A stretch of 64,000 nt of DNA. It comes from Channallabes apus. Its lineage: Eukaryota > Chordata > Actinopteri > Siluriformes > Clariidae. Each line of letters begins with the position of its first letter. Position 1 is the first letter of the stretch. The DNA lies in contig CM060107.1 of assembly GCA_030522415.1 (NCBI GenBank), positions 47,885,807 through 47,949,806 of the forward strand. Reading direction: 5' to 3'. Positions 1 to 10,270 of this stretch are shown piece by piece. Made by a program: the position numbers and the translations under genes. Under the pieces are notes generated by a model, which was not told the DNA's origin, ran no database searches, and saw nothing but the letters and a program-made list of their open reading frames with translations.

Positions 1-510
1 CATGCCCTCTCTGGACTGACCCGGAGCCCACGCAGACACTGAAACCTTGACGTGAGGATCTCTATGGTCATCTCCACCTCGGCCCGTGTTCGGCTGTGAG
101 CCAGGTTATAGCGTGTCTGTGGTCCAAGATCAGGTTCAGGGTAGGGTGTCATCTAATAGGGCAGACAAGGGTATTCCCTGTCCCCCAGCAAGTCACCATT
201 GTACTGTCCTGTAATGATTCAAGTGTACAATACAAATATAGTAAAAAGAAGAAAAAAAACATTGTGTAAAGCAAAACATACCCTGCTGAAATGTCTGGCA
301 TAATGATGATTCGTGGAAATTTCTGGCATCATGCACAGATCCTGGCCATTTTGCCTCAATGTTAGTAACAAAATCAAGTTGTTACCTGTACATTGATACT
401 ATGAATCGATTTCCTATTAACATCGTCTCCCTCATTTATTGAAAGAGCTTTAATAGGAATGTGGGTGCAATCAATGCACCCAATTACATTTGGAAACCCT
501 GAAATAGAAA
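1..510 (-). pseudogene. HARBI1-like Harbinger transposase relic (3' part, cut by window edge)
   Basis: Read on the minus strand, about 300-506 encodes a HARBI1-type transposase stretch with [17 protein letters not shown] and [11 protein letters not shown]. It begins just after a splice-acceptor-like AG. A second exon-like part from about 212 to 1 encodes GDREYPCLPY, then an in-frame TAG, then MTPYPEPDLG, which resembles the GDSGYP and LLTPY region after the second catalytic Asp. The interval has several stops and is inactive. A paralogous copy lies at 24795-25336. In the family this protein is the DDE nuclease of PIF/Harbinger transposons and works with a MYB-like partner. The assignment is from recognised motifs; an E catalytic residue cannot be placed because the window ends. 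Confidence 0.72.
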
Positions 511-649
511 GTCATATATGGAAGGATCAAGTGTGTGTATGCAGGATGAATACATGTATAGATATAAATAGTTTGGCTACATGATAAATATGTGTCATTG
601 ATTTTACTACAAAGGACAAACCTGCCACTCTGTGGAACTCCTTTTTAAT
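511..649. other. spacer between Harbinger relic and LINE 3' end
   Basis: No coding signal is seen. The segment is probably Harbinger intron or flank. It ends where the tandem TTGAA tail of the minus-strand L2 LINE begins. Confidence 0.4.
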
Positions 650-763
650 AATTCAATTCAATTCAATTTTATTTATATAGCGCTTTTAACAATGGTCATT
701 GTCTCAAAGCAGCTTCACAAAAATTAAAGAAATTTTACAAATCATAATAATAATAATAATAAA

Positions 764-794
<31 letters not shown>

Positions 795-1389
795 TAGAAA
801 ATAAATAAATGAAAAAACAAATAATAATAATAATTATAGAAAAGAAAATAATTGGAAGTGTGGATGTGTGAGAAAAATGTGCAGATAATAATGAGACGAA
901 TGAATGAAATTTCTCTGATGAGCAAGCCAAGGGTGACGGCGACGGTGGCAAGGAAAAACTCCCTGAGATGGCATTAGGAAGAAACCTTGAGAGGAACCAG
1001 ACTCAACAGGGAACCCATCCTCATTTGGGCGATAACAGATAGAAATGATATAACATCTTGTGTGTTGTGCAGGTGAAAATTCAATATGACAGAAATTATT
1101 TAAATTGACATGAAGACCAGTTCAGCATAGGGATGAGTCAGTAGGTGAGGTCTCGATCACTGGAAGCACAGGAGCAGCATGTGTAGCTCCAACCATCATA
1201 AAGCTGAATCCAGCTGGAGCTGGTCCTTCTCTGGATGCCTCAGGAACCTCGCAGGGTCGGCCTTTGTCTACTGAAGCTGGCAAAATCTCCCGATGCCTCG
1301 GGATGGGTAGAGAAATACAGAACAGATGGGGAGAATTAGCGTAGTTGCCATTCGGTATAGGTGTACTGGAGTATGAGTACTGGGATGAG

Positions 1390-2057
1390 TTATGTGTATG
1401 CCAGATTAAAAAGATGCGTCTTGAGTCTACTTTTGAACTGAGAAACCGTGTCTGCTCCCCGAACACTGTCTGGAAGGCTATTCCAAAGCTTTGGAGCTAA
1501 ATATGAAAAAGCCCTACCCCCTTTTGTAGATTTTGAAATTCTGGGAACTACCAGAAGTCCGGAGCTTTGTGATCTTAAGGCGCGTGATGGATTGTAGCGC
1601 ATCAGAAGACTGGTTAGGTATGTGGGAGCTAAACCATTTAAGGCCTTGTATGTAAGTAATATTATTTTGTAATTTATTCTAAACTGAACAGGTAGCCAGT
1701 GCAGGGATGATAATATTGGGGTTATATGATCATATTTTCTGGATCTAGTGAGAACCCTGGCAGCTGCATTTTGGATTAACTGAAGCTTGTTTATTGAGGA
1801 TGCAGGACAACCACCTAGTAATGCATTACAATAGTCCAGTCTGGAGGTCATGAATGCATGAACTAGTTTTTCTGCATCAGATACGGATAAGATGTTCCTA
1901 AGTTTAGCAATATTTCGAAGATGGAAAAAGGCTGTTTTTGTGATATTTGAAATGTGATTTTCAAAAGACAAGTTACTGTCTAATATTACTCCCAGATCTT
2001 TTACTGCTGAGCTGGTAATAACAGTACATCCTTCTAAGCGCAAGCTGAATTGTGAAA
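1390..2057 (-). pseudogene. L2 LINE reverse transcriptase C-terminal part
   Basis: This is the 3' piece of the LINE ORF2, with the thumb/C-terminal region typical of fish L2 ([56 protein letters not shown]). It is separated from the catalytic part at 7716-8288 by the LTR retrotransposon inserted at 2058-2062. The frame is open from the insertion to the stop near 1390, so this part was intact when the LTR element arrived. It no longer has the catalytic YADD motif. Confidence 0.82.
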
Positions 2058-2062
2058 GCTGT

Positions 2063-2597
2063 TGTCATGTCTGACTTCGGGAAACATACACACGTGAGAA
2101 CGCAGGTGCAGGAAATATATCTTTTATTTGAAAGTCTCGTTTTGACTTGAACAACTGAAATCTTATATAAATGATAATGACTTAAGGGTCCTTCACCAGG
2201 GACGGTCTGCAGGCGGAAACACAAAATGAAACACTTGACTTCACTTGAAGTCTTAACCTTGAAAAACACGTAGAATTTGCCACGGAACCGAAATCCGTCC
2301 GGACGCGAAAGCCGTCTCGCTTTCGCTACTTCGCCTGCAGATACCGTCTTAAACCTGGGAGAGAGAGAGAGAGAGAACATATAATTAAACATCCAGGGGT
2401 GTGCACAACGGTGACCAGACAATGTGGTGTGGGTTCGGCTGGGTTAAATAGTGAGACACACAAGGGTAGACAGGTGAATTCACTCTGGTGTTGATGACTG
2501 ACAGTGACATACGCAGACACACTAGGGGGAGACAAAGACTACGGCTCAGTAATCCGGTGAACTTGACCTCCGGGGCTGAGGCAGATCGGATGTTACA
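2063..2597 (-). repeat. 3' LTR of the sushi-type element
   Basis: 535 bp, sense from 2597 to 2063, ending next to the host target duplication gctgt. The gag-pol frame reads into it and stops at about 2546-2548, so the last roughly 17 codons lie in U3. Confidence 0.93.
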
Positions 2598-5500
2598 TTA
2601 CCCCCCCTCCCAGGACCGGCTACCTGAAAGAGAGGTGGGCGCTCCCCGCTAGGTACCGAAGGGACCTGGGACCCACCGGTCTGATGGAATTGCCGGCGAG
2701 CGGGTCGGCCTGGAGGTCGTGGCGCAGGACGATCCGGTCGAGCTTGGTGAAACTCGAATATGAGTTCCGGGCTTAGGATGTCCTTTGCCGGGACCCAGCT
2801 GCGCTCCTCCGGCCCATACCCCTCCCACTCTACTAAATACTGGAGGGAGCCCCCTCGCCTTCGGGAGTCCAGCAGTTGCTGGACTTTAAATGCTGGGGCG
2901 CCCTCAATCTCCACAGCCCCAGGGAGTGACGGGTCTACTACACCTCTGTCTAGTGGTCCCCGCACTACTGGCCTGAGAAGAGAGATGTGAAAGACAGGAT
3001 TAATGCGCATGTGAGAAGGGAGTTGCAATTTGAAAGAAACAGGGTTGATTTGGGAGATTATAGGAAAGGGACCGATGAATCTGGGGGAAAGCTTACGGCA
3101 GGGGAGGTTGAGAGAGAGGTCCTTTGTCGAGAGCCAAACCCGATCTCCTACCTGGAGCGGAGGACTTTCCCGTCGCCGCCTATCGGCGAAACTTTTGAAC
3201 CGGCGAACTGCTTGGGAGATACTGGCATGCGCCCCCTCCCATACTTTTTCCGCTTTTTTAAACCACTCATCCACCATGGGGATATTGGTGGGAGTGGCAT
3301 CCCAGGGACATAGCGGCGGCTGATGTCCGAGCACACATTGGAACGGCGTTAGGCCGGTTGAGGAGTGTTTTAGTGAGTTTCGCGCATATTCCGCCCAGAA
3401 TAAACAGTCTGCCCATTCATGTTGCCGACTACTACAATATGCGCGGAGGAATGTCCCGAGATCTTGGACAGTCCGCTCTGCCTGCCCATTAGACTCCGGG
3501 TGATAGCCTGACGTTAGACTAACAGTGGTCCCCAATTTCTGGAAAAAAGCTTTCCAGACTTTTGCGATAAATTGGGGACCACGATCGGAAACAATATCCT
3601 CCGGTATGCCGTAGTAGCGAAACACATTGTTGAATAGGGTTTCCGTCACCTGGGAGGCGGTTGGGAGGGCGCAGAACGGAATAAACCGGCAACCTTTCGA
3701 GAAGCGGTCTACAACTACCAGGACGGTCGTGTACCCTTTAGACACTGGCAGGTCCGTCACAAAATCCACCGCCAGGTGGGACCACGGTCTGTTAGGTGTA
3801 GGTAAGGGCATTAATTTTCCAACTGGCAACCCTCGAGGGCTCTTGGTGGTTGCACAGGTAGCACAAGACGAAACGACTGTTTTCACTGTGTCCCGCAAAT
3901 TTGGCCACCAGAACCGCGGTTCTAGTAGCTGACGTGTTTTTAGTTCGCCGGGATGTCCTGATGACAAGTTGGTGTGTGCCTCTACAATCACTCGTTCACG
4001 TAGTGACTCCGGCACGTAGGTTCGATTCGGAGGACAGTCCGGCGGCACGGGTTCTGACCGTGTCGCCCGGGCTATCTCCTCATCGAGGTCCCACGTGATC
4101 GGTGCCACCACGAGTGACGGGGGCAAAATAGGTTCAGGCACCTGGGGTCGGTCCTGCGTCGTAAAATAGCGGGATAACGCGTCCGCCTTTAAGTTCTTCG
4201 AGCCGGGGCGATAAGTAATACTAAAGCGGAACCGAGTGAAAAACAGTGCCCAGCGGGCTTGTCGGGGGTTTAGTCTCTTTGCTTGTTGGAGGTACTCCAA
4301 GTTCTTATGATCTGTGAGTACCGTGAATGGATGTTCCGACCCTTCCAACCAATGCCTCCACTCCTCTAACGCCGCCTTTATTGCAAGCAGTTCGCGATTT
4401 CCGATATCATAGTTGCATTCAGCAGGTGTCAGCTTTCGCGAGAAAAAAGCACAGGGGAATAACTTCTCCGGGTGGCCATGGCGCTGTGACAGTACCGCTC
4501 CGAGTCCTACCTCCGACGCATCGACCTCTACTACGAAGGGCTTGTTAGGGTCGGGCAGTTTTAATATAGGCGCGGATGTAAAAGCTTGTTTTAGGCGCTG
4601 AAACGCCCCGCGCGCGTCCAGCGTAAACTGGTGTAACTTGCGCGGTTTACCCTTTAGTAAGCTAGTGAGCGGTGCTGCCAGTGTACTGTAGCCCCTAATA
4701 AAGCGCCTGTAAAAATTGGCAAACCCGAGGAAGCTTTGTAGCGCCTTCACTGTTGTCGGCTCCGGCCATTGGAGCACCGCTCTGACCTTGGCTGTGTCCA
4801 TCCTGACCCCCAGTGGCCCTATGCGATAGCCCAGAAATGCAACCTCTGTTTTATGAAATTCACACTTCTCCGCCTTCACATAGAGCCCATGTTCCCTCAG
4901 TCGATGGAGAACGGCGGTTACATGACTAACGTGCTCTTCGTATGACCGAGAGTAAATTAGGATGTCATCCAAATAAACTATGACAAATCGGCTTAACATA
5001 TGTCGGAGCACGTCATTCATGAACCCCTGAAACACCGCAGGAGCGTTCACCAATCCATAAGCCATTACATTGTATTGGTAATGACCTGATGTAGTGCTAA
5101 ACGCTGTCTTCCACTCATCTCCCTTGCGAACACGAACGAGGTTATAAGCGCTGCGGAGGTCAAGTTTGGTAAAGATGGACGCGCCGCGGAGCAGATCGAT
5201 CGCGGCCGGAACCAGGGGCAGCGGGTGCTTATATTTCACTGTGATGGTATTGAGCCCTCTAAAATCAATACACGGCCGAAGGCCCCCGCCTTTTTTCTCG
5301 ATAAAGAAGAACCCTGCCGATGCGGGTGACGTGGAGCGACTAATGAGCCCCTGCTGGAGAGCCTCTTTCACGTATTCCTCCATCGCCCGTGTTTCTGGCA
5401 CGGACAATGGATAAATCCGCGAGCAGGGCGGTGTTTTCCCCGGCAGGAGGTCAATAGCGCAATCCCACGGGCGGTGAGGGGGAAGTCGTGCAGCTGCCTT

Positions 5501-7078
5501 AACACTAAAAACGTCCTTAAATTTCGCATACTCCGATGGCACTAGGGTCGAAACTAGGGCGCTGGGGCTTTCTACTGTAGTCGTTTGGGCCATCAATGAG
5601 GTTGGCATACAGAGTTTCGCGCATCGGGGGGACCATGAGAGGATGCGAGCACTTGCCCAATCAAAATTCGGGTTATGAGAGCTAAGCCATGGGAGGCCGA
5701 GCACGACGGGCTGACTCACCTGGGATATTACATAAAATTCTAACTCCTCAGTGTGATTAGGGAAAGTTAACCGTAGGGGCACGGAGATCATTTTAATCGG
5801 CGATTGATTTAATGGGTTGCCATCGAGAGCGTTAATCACGATCGGGGTTGGAAGCTTCGACACAGGAGCGTGCAGCGAGGAAAGTAGAGAAAATGAAATA
5901 AAATTCCCAGCCGAGCCCGAATCTATGAGGGGGGAAACAGAAATTTCATGGTTATTGTATGCCAACGTCGCATTTACACAGAATGACCTGTGGGTTCGTG
6001 GTGGTGTTGGCAGTGTAGGTGTTTCTTCAGTTCGTGGGGATATGTCCGTGTTTATGGTTTGTGTAGAGTTGTCCATGCGTGTGATTGGTGTTGAGGTGAT
6101 TCGTGGGTGTGTGTTCGTGCGGTTGGATGGTGACAGTGTGTTTGTCTTTACTTTTAATAATGGGCACTCTCGGATGAGGTGCCCCCCACCGCCGCAGTAC
6201 AGGCACAGTCCGGCCGTAATTCGGCGTCGTCTCTCCTGTGTGGACAGCCTGGACGAGCCTACATCCATCGGCTCGGTCGTTGGAGACTCGCGGGGAGCTG
6301 GTGGGCTTCTGCTGGGGCGAGGACGGTGGTGCGACTCCATCCTGCTTCCTGCCGATCGGACAGGGGTTTGCCTTCTCTGACTGCGGAGGTGTTGATCCAG
6401 CTTAATGGCGAGCTGGATTGTTTCGTCCAGGTCCAGCTCTGCGTCTCTGCACGCCAACTCCAGCTGGATGTCGGGCTGGAGCCCGTCCCGGAAGCGGGCG
6501 AGAAGGCTCTTCTCGCACCATTCGCTCTCCGCAGCCAGGATCTTGAAGCGCACGGCGTACTCTGCTACGGGTGTGGACCCCTGCCTAATCCGCAGCAGCT
6601 GTTGCTCCCCCGTCCGGCCCTGATCCGGGTGATCGAAGACCGCGCGGAATGCGCGGAGGAAGCGAACAAAGTCGATCATGTCCCGGCCTCCAGCACTCCA
6701 CATTGCGGTGGCCCAGTCCATCGCTGCACCTGTGAGCTGTTGAGTCACGAAGCTTATCTTCTGGCGTTCGTCGAGACCAGGATATTCGGCCAGGTACAGC
6801 TCACAGGCGAGGAGAAATCTTCGGCACCCCTCTGGGTCACCAGCATATCTCTCGGGGGGGGCGGCCCGTGGCGGAGATCGGGATGCATGTCTCGACGCTG
6901 CCGGTGGAGGAGACTGTCTCGCCGCGATGTCCCGAACACTGTGGGCCAGGTCATTTATTGCCCTGGCCAGGCTGTCCATCTGCCCCTGCTGCCTCCGAAT
7001 GTAGTCCATCATGGGGACCGTAGTGTCACGCACGGGTGTTCCTGCTGCGTTCTGGTAGGAGGTCTGGTCATCTGTCAT
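2546..7078 (-). CDS. Gag-Pol polyprotein of a sushi-type chromovirus
   Basis: One uninterrupted frame of about 1510 codons from the ATG at 7078, chosen because the degenerate relative at 63162 starts in the same way (MTDGQ versus MTDDQ here). Domains in order: gag with a CCHC knuckle (CLYCGGGGHLIREC); retropepsin (PLIDSGSAGNFIS); reverse transcriptase with [12 protein letters not shown]; RNase H beginning [13 protein letters not shown]; integrase with an HHCC zinc domain (SCATCATTKS) and DDE core (HLAVDFVTDLP, DIVSDRGPQF, HPESNGQAERT); C-terminal chromodomain (LQYLVEWEGYGPEERSW). The frame is also open upstream through the 5' LTR, where MFNYM could be an alternative start. The protein would make its own capsid, copy its RNA in cytoplasmic particles and integrate, with the chromodomain guiding target choice. 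No inactivating change is seen. Confidence 0.93.
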   Translation of the reverse strand: MTDDQTSYQNAAGTPVRDTTVPMMDYIRRQQGQMDSLARAINDLAHSVRDIAARQSPPPAASRHASRSPPRAAPPERYAGDPEGCRRFLLACELYLAEYPGLDERQKISFVTQQLTGAAMDWATAMWSAGGRDMIDFVRFLRAFRAVFDHPDQGRTGEQQLLRIRQGSTPVAEYAVRFKILAAESEWCEKSLLARFRDGLQPDIQLELACRDAELDLDETIQLAIKLDQHLRSQRRQTPVRSAGSRMESHHRPRPSRSPPAPRESPTTEPMDVGSSRLSTQERRRRITAGLCLYCGGGGHLIRECPLLKVKTNTLSPSNRTNTHPRITSTPITRMDNSTQTINTDISPRTEETPTLPTPPRTHRSFCVNATLAYNNHEISVSPLIDSGSAGNFISFSLLSSLHAPVSKLPTPIVINALDGNPLNQSPIKMISVPLRLTFPNHTEELEFYVISQVSQPVVLGLPWLSSHNPNFDWASARILSWSPRCAKLCMPTSLMAQTTTVESPSALVSTLVPSEYAKFKDVFSVKAAARLPPHRPWDCAIDLLPGKTPPCSRIYPLSVPETRAMEEYVKEALQQGLISRSTSPASAGFFFIEKKGGGLRPCIDFRGLNTITVKYKHPLPLVPAAIDLLRGASIFTKLDLRSAYNLVRVRKGDEWKTAFSTTSGHYQYNVMAYGLVNAPAVFQGFMNDVLRHMLSRFVIVYLDDILIYSRSYEEHVSHVTAVLHRLREHGLYVKAEKCEFHKTEVAFLGYRIGPLGVRMDTAKVRAVLQWPEPTTVKALQSFLGFANFYRRFIRGYSTLAAPLTSLLKGKPRKLHQFTLDARGAFQRLKQAFTSAPILKLPDPNKPFVVEVDASEVGLGAVLSQRHGHPEKLFPCAFFSRKLTPAECNYDIGNRELLAIKAALEEWRHWLEGSEHPFTVLTDHKNLEYLQQAKRLNPRQARWALFFTRFRFSITYRPGSKNLKADALSRYFTTQDRPQVPEPILPPSLVVAPITWDLDEEIARATRSEPVPPDCPPNRTYVPESLRERVIVEAHTNLSSGHPGELKTRQLLEPRFWWPNLRDTVKTVVSSCATCATTKSPRGLPVGKLMPLPTPNRPWSHLAVDFVTDLPVSKGYTTVLVVVDRFSKGCRFIPFCALPTASQVTETLFNNVFRYYGIPEDIVSDRGPQFIAKVWKAFFQKLGTTVSLTSGYHPESNGQAERTVQDLGTFLRAYCSSRQHEWADCLFWAEYARNSLKHSSTGLTPFQCVLGHQPPLCPWDATPTNIPMVDEWFKKAEKVWEGAHASISQAVRRFKSFADRRRRESPPLQVGDRVWLSTKDLSLNLPCRKLSPRFIGPFPIISQINPVSFKLQLPSHMRINPVFHISLLRPVVRGPLDRGVVDPSLPGAVEIEGAPAFKVQQLLDSRRRGGSLQYLVEWEGYGPEERSWVPAKDILSPELIFEFHQARPDRPAPRPPGRPARRQFHQTGGSQVPSVPSGERPPLFQVAGPGRGGNVTSDLPQPRRSSSPDY
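2598..2613 (-). promoter_or_regulatory. polypurine tract
   Basis: GGGAGGGGGGGTAA in minus sense, directly abutting the 3' LTR start. This is the expected plus-strand primer. The same G-run ending in TAA or TAC precedes the 3' LTRs of the elements at 18317 and 58016. Confidence 0.8.
7062..7070 (-). promoter_or_regulatory. self-priming primer-binding site
   Basis: TGACCAGAC on the minus strand, two bases (GA) after the LTR end. It pairs perfectly with GTCTGGTCA at 7430-7422. It does not begin with TGG as a tRNA-primed site would. Confidence 0.75.
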
Positions 7079-7607
7079 GTCTGACTTCGGGAAACATACA
7101 CACGTGAGAACGCAGGTGCAGGAAATATATCTTTTATTTGAAAGTCTCGTTTTGACTTGAACAACTGAAATCTTATATAAATGATAATGACTTAAGGGTC
7201 CTTCACCAGGGACGGTCTGCAGGCGGAAACACAAAATGAAACACTTGACTTCACTTGAAGTCTTAACCTTGAAAAACACGTAGAATTTGCCACGGAACCG
7301 AAATCCGTCCGGACGCGAAAGCCGTCTCGCTTTCGCTACTTCGCCTGCAGATACCGTCTTAAACCTGGGAGAGAGAGAGAGAGAGAACATATAATTAAAC
7401 ATCCAGGGGTGTGCACAACGGTGACCAGACAATGTGGTGTGGGTTCGGCTGGGTTAAATAGTGAGACACACAAGGGTAGACAGGTGAATTCACTCTGGTG
7501 TTGATGACTGACAGTGACATACGCAGACACACTAGGGGGAGACAAAGACTACGGCTCAGTAATCCGGTGAACTTGACCTCCGGGGCTGAGGCAGATCGGA
7601 TGTTACA
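7073..7607 (-). repeat. 5' LTR of the sushi-type element
   Basis: 535 bp, sense from 7607 to 7073. It contains TATTTAA at 7460-7454 and a predicted transcript start near 7430. Its last six bases (ATGACA, 7078-7073) supply the likely gag start codon. The sequence matches the 3' LTR position by position where compared. Confidence 0.93.
7422..7460 (-). promoter_or_regulatory. TATA box and predicted 5' end of the transcript (self-primer donor)
   Basis: On the minus strand TATTTAA (7460-7454) lies 30 nt upstream of GTCTGGTCA (7430-7422), which is the exact complement of the 9-nt sequence just downstream of the LTR (7070-7062). In Tf1/sushi elements the first bases of the RNA fold back and prime minus-strand synthesis. 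The distance from TATA fits a start at or near 7430. Confidence 0.75.
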
Positions 7608-7715
7608 GCTGTTGTGTGCTGGTTTTTGGGCCAATAAGTAATATCTCTGTCTTATCTGAATTTAATAAAAGAAAGTTATTGGTCATCCAATCTTTTATGT
7701 CCTGGACACACTCAG

Positions 7716-9690
7716 TTAATCTAGACAACTTAGGTATTTCGTCTGGTTTAGTTGAGATATATAATTGGGTATCATCAGCATAACAATGGAAACTAATCCC
7801 ATGTCTTCTATGATGTTACCCAAGGGAAGCATGTATATTGAGAACAACAGAGGTCCTAAAAGTGACCCTTGTGGGACCCCATATTTCACTGGCATTACAC
7901 CAGACGGTTCTCCATTTAGATCTACAAAATGGTAGCGATCAGACAGGTAAGATCTAAACCATTTTAATGCCTGTCCCTGAATACCTATATAATTTTGTAA
8001 GCGATCTATGAGAATATTATGATCTATAGTGTCGAATGCAGCACTAAGATCGAGCAGGACTAGCAATGAGATGCAGCTTTGGTCTGAAGCTAAAAACAAG
8101 TCGTTTGTAATCTTAACTAGTGCAGTTTCTGTGCTATGATGGGGCCTGAAACCTGACTGAAATTCTTCAAGGATGTTGTTATCCTGCAAGAATGTGCAAA
8201 TTTGAGCTGATACTACTTTTTCTAGTATTTTTGATATGAACGGAAGGTTTGAAATCGGTCTGTAATTTGTCATTTCATTCGCGTCCAAATTAGATTTTTT
8301 AAGAAGCAGCTTAATAACTGCTAACTTGAAAGGTTTAGGGACGTGACCTAGATGTAATGAAGAATTAATAATGTTTAGAAGTGGCTCTCAAACCGTAAGC
8401 ATCACTTCTTTTAAAAATCTGGTTGGGATTGGGTCTAACAGGCACATTGTTGATTTAGCCGAGGTGATAAGTTTATACAGCTCTTCCTGTCCTATACCTG
8501 TAAAGCAGTGAAAATCTAAATGTGAAGCTATAGGCAGAACTGGATCGTGAGATACTATTAGAGGTTGAACCTCCATTATTTTCTTCCTGATATTATTGAT
8601 TTTTTCATTAAAGAAGTCCATGAAGTCTTCACTTCTAAACTGTGATGGGATACTCTCTGCGGGCATCTTAGGTTTTGTTAGGTGAGCCACTGTACTAAAT
8701 AAGAACCTGGGATTGTTTTGGTTTCTTGCTATCAGTTGGCTAAGATGCTCAGTCCTAGCAGTTTTTAGAGCCTGTCTATAGCTGCACATACTGTCTTTAT
8801 ACGCAATTCGAAAAACTTCTAATTTAGTTTTCCTCCATTTTCGCTCGAGGTTACAGGTTGCTCTCTTTAGGGCGCGAGTATGACTGTTGTACCACGGTGC
8901 AAGTGTTTTATCTCTGACTTTTTTTAATCTGATGGGAGCAACAATGTCTAATGTACTGGTAAAAATAGTGCCCATGCTGCTAGTCACTTCATCTAGATCA
9001 TCTGCATTTAGGGGTCTAATAAGAAATTGGGACAGATCCGGCAGATTACTTGTGAATCTGTCTTTAGTAGTGGGATTCATATTTCTAACAGATTGATAAC
9101 GTGGGGAGACACAGCTAATCTGTTCTACGGGTAGAGTATATGTCAGGAGGTGATGATCTGTGATATCATCACTTTGAGGTATGATCTCTATATTAGAGAC
9201 ATCTATACCATGGGATATAATTAAATCTAGCGTATGATTAAAGCGGTGAGTTGCTCCAATTATATTTTGTTTCACCCCAAAGGAATTTAGTAAATCCATA
9301 AATGTGAGTGCTAAAGCGTCGTTAGCATCATCTACATGAATGTTAAAATCTCCTACTATCAACACTTTGTCAGAGTTAACCAATAGGTCTGATAGCTGAT
9401 GTCCAAATTCTTTAAGAAAATCGCCATATGGCCCTGGGGGTCTGTACACGGTGGTCAGGGTAAAATATAACAAGGGTTTATTACGTATTTCATTTAGTGC
9501 AACATTAATGATAAGCACTTCAAATGAATTAAACCTGGGCCTTATTTTCTGGGTAACAGTGAGTACATCATTGTAGATAGTGGCGACACCACCACCGCGA
9601 CCAATTAGACGGGGCTCGTGCTTATAGAAATATCCTGACGGAGTAGACTCATTCAGACCAAAATATTAATTTGAGACAGAGTGCGTCAAG
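7716..9690 (-). pseudogene. L2 LINE ORF2: endonuclease and reverse transcriptase core
   Basis: An APE-type endonuclease lies at 9690-8388 (GGGVATIYND, VLIVGDFNIH, HRFNHTLDLI, DITDHHLLTY). The RT palm follows at 8288-7716 ([33 protein letters not shown]). The frame breaks near 8388-8290 and again just before the YADD box, whose sequence continues in another frame at about 7790. ORF2 of this clade nicks target DNA and primes reverse transcription there. This copy could not work. Confidence 0.85.
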
Positions 9691-9975
9691 GCAATAATCT
9701 GAGATAATTTCATTAACAATAAGTGCTTTAGGCGCAAGGGATCTAATGTTGAGTAGTCCAAACTTTAGAGGTGGATTTTGACTACTTATTTTGCCTTTTT
9801 ATGGTTTTATGGTTATCAGATTGTTTCGGGCAAATTTAACAAATTTATTCTTTTTTCTCAGTATTCGGGGAAGAGACACAGTTTCTATAGGACAAGCTAT
9901 GTGTGTGCGTCTATAACTACGGTGAGTTGTGATGTGGCTAATATGTTTGGAATCTACAGTATGACTTACCGCCAG

Positions 9976-10260
9976 TCAGATGGTTCGTAGTGTCCTGGAG
10001 ATGTTGTCAGAGAGGACCGCTGCTTCAGCTCTGCTAGGGTGTAGGCCATCAGTGTGATAGAGCCTAGGACGCTCCCAGAAAACATTCGAGTTATCAACAA
10101 AGCGTAATTTCTGTTGTCGACACCAAGATTGTAACCATTCATTAAAGGCAAATAATCTACTGAACTTCTCGATTCCTCGCTGAAATGTGGGAAGCGGTCC
10201 AGATACGATGATCCTTGTCGTGGGTGATGTGCTGCGGACCTTCTCGACCAGGCTCGACAT
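9976..10260 (-). pseudogene. L2 LINE ORF1 C-terminal esterase-like (SGNH) fragment
   Basis: A 94-codon frame with VSGPLPTF, FNEWLQSWC, FVDNSNVFW and LYHTDGLHPS. The DGLHPS motif matches the catalytic Asp-x-x-His block of SGNH hydrolases, which are known in ORF1 of CR1/L2 LINEs. The N-terminal nucleophile block is missing, so this is a 5'-truncated remainder. It lies upstream of ORF2 in the same orientation, as expected. Confidence 0.7.
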
Positions 10261-10270
10261 TATGCGGTTT

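Larger units (their letters stand above)
2063..7607 (-). mobile_element. complete Tf1/sushi-type chromovirus LTR retrotransposon
   Basis: The termini are TG...CA LTRs of 535 bp each (7073-7607 as 5' LTR, 2063-2597 as 3' LTR) with no difference seen by eye. A 5-bp target duplication, gctgt, lies at 2058-2062 and 7608-7612. Internal order is gag, protease, RT, RNase H, integrase and chromodomain in one frame. The chromodomain, the single gag-pol frame and a self-complementary primer site place it with the Tf1/sushi group. The undamaged version of the insertion site is present in the window at 54835-54839 of the L2 copy on the plus strand. Identical LTRs and an open frame imply a very recent insertion that may still be mobile. 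Confidence 0.93.
650..10270 (-). mobile_element. L2/CR1-clade LINE, split by an LTR retrotransposon at 2063-7607
   Basis: The 3' end is at about 650, with TTGAA repeats, a TATATAAATAAAA-type end and the preceding AGCAGCTTCACAAA block typical of teleost L2 tails (minus sense). Reading leftward from about 10270, the element carries an esterase-like ORF1 end, an endonuclease and a reverse transcriptase. Removing the 5545-bp LTR insertion and one copy of its 5-bp target duplication restores a continuous LINE that aligns with the plus-strand copy at 54195-56300. The element is inactive: it has frameshifts in RT and the LTR insertion. The exact 5' boundary is uncertain, somewhere between 10260 and 10330. 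Confidence 0.85.

Noticed and set aside
7062..7072. tRNA-primed primer-binding site
   Set aside because: The sequence after the LTR does not start with TGG and matches no tRNA 3' end I recognise, while it is exactly complementary to the element's own LTR.
5817..7084. Plus-strand frames of 187 and 301 codons
   Set aside because: Antisense to the gag region of the sushi-type element, with no motif of their own.
7079..7432. Gag-pol starting at 7432
   Set aside because: The codon at 7432 is TTG, not ATG, and lies at the predicted transcript start. The ATG at 7078 is conserved in the related element at 63162.
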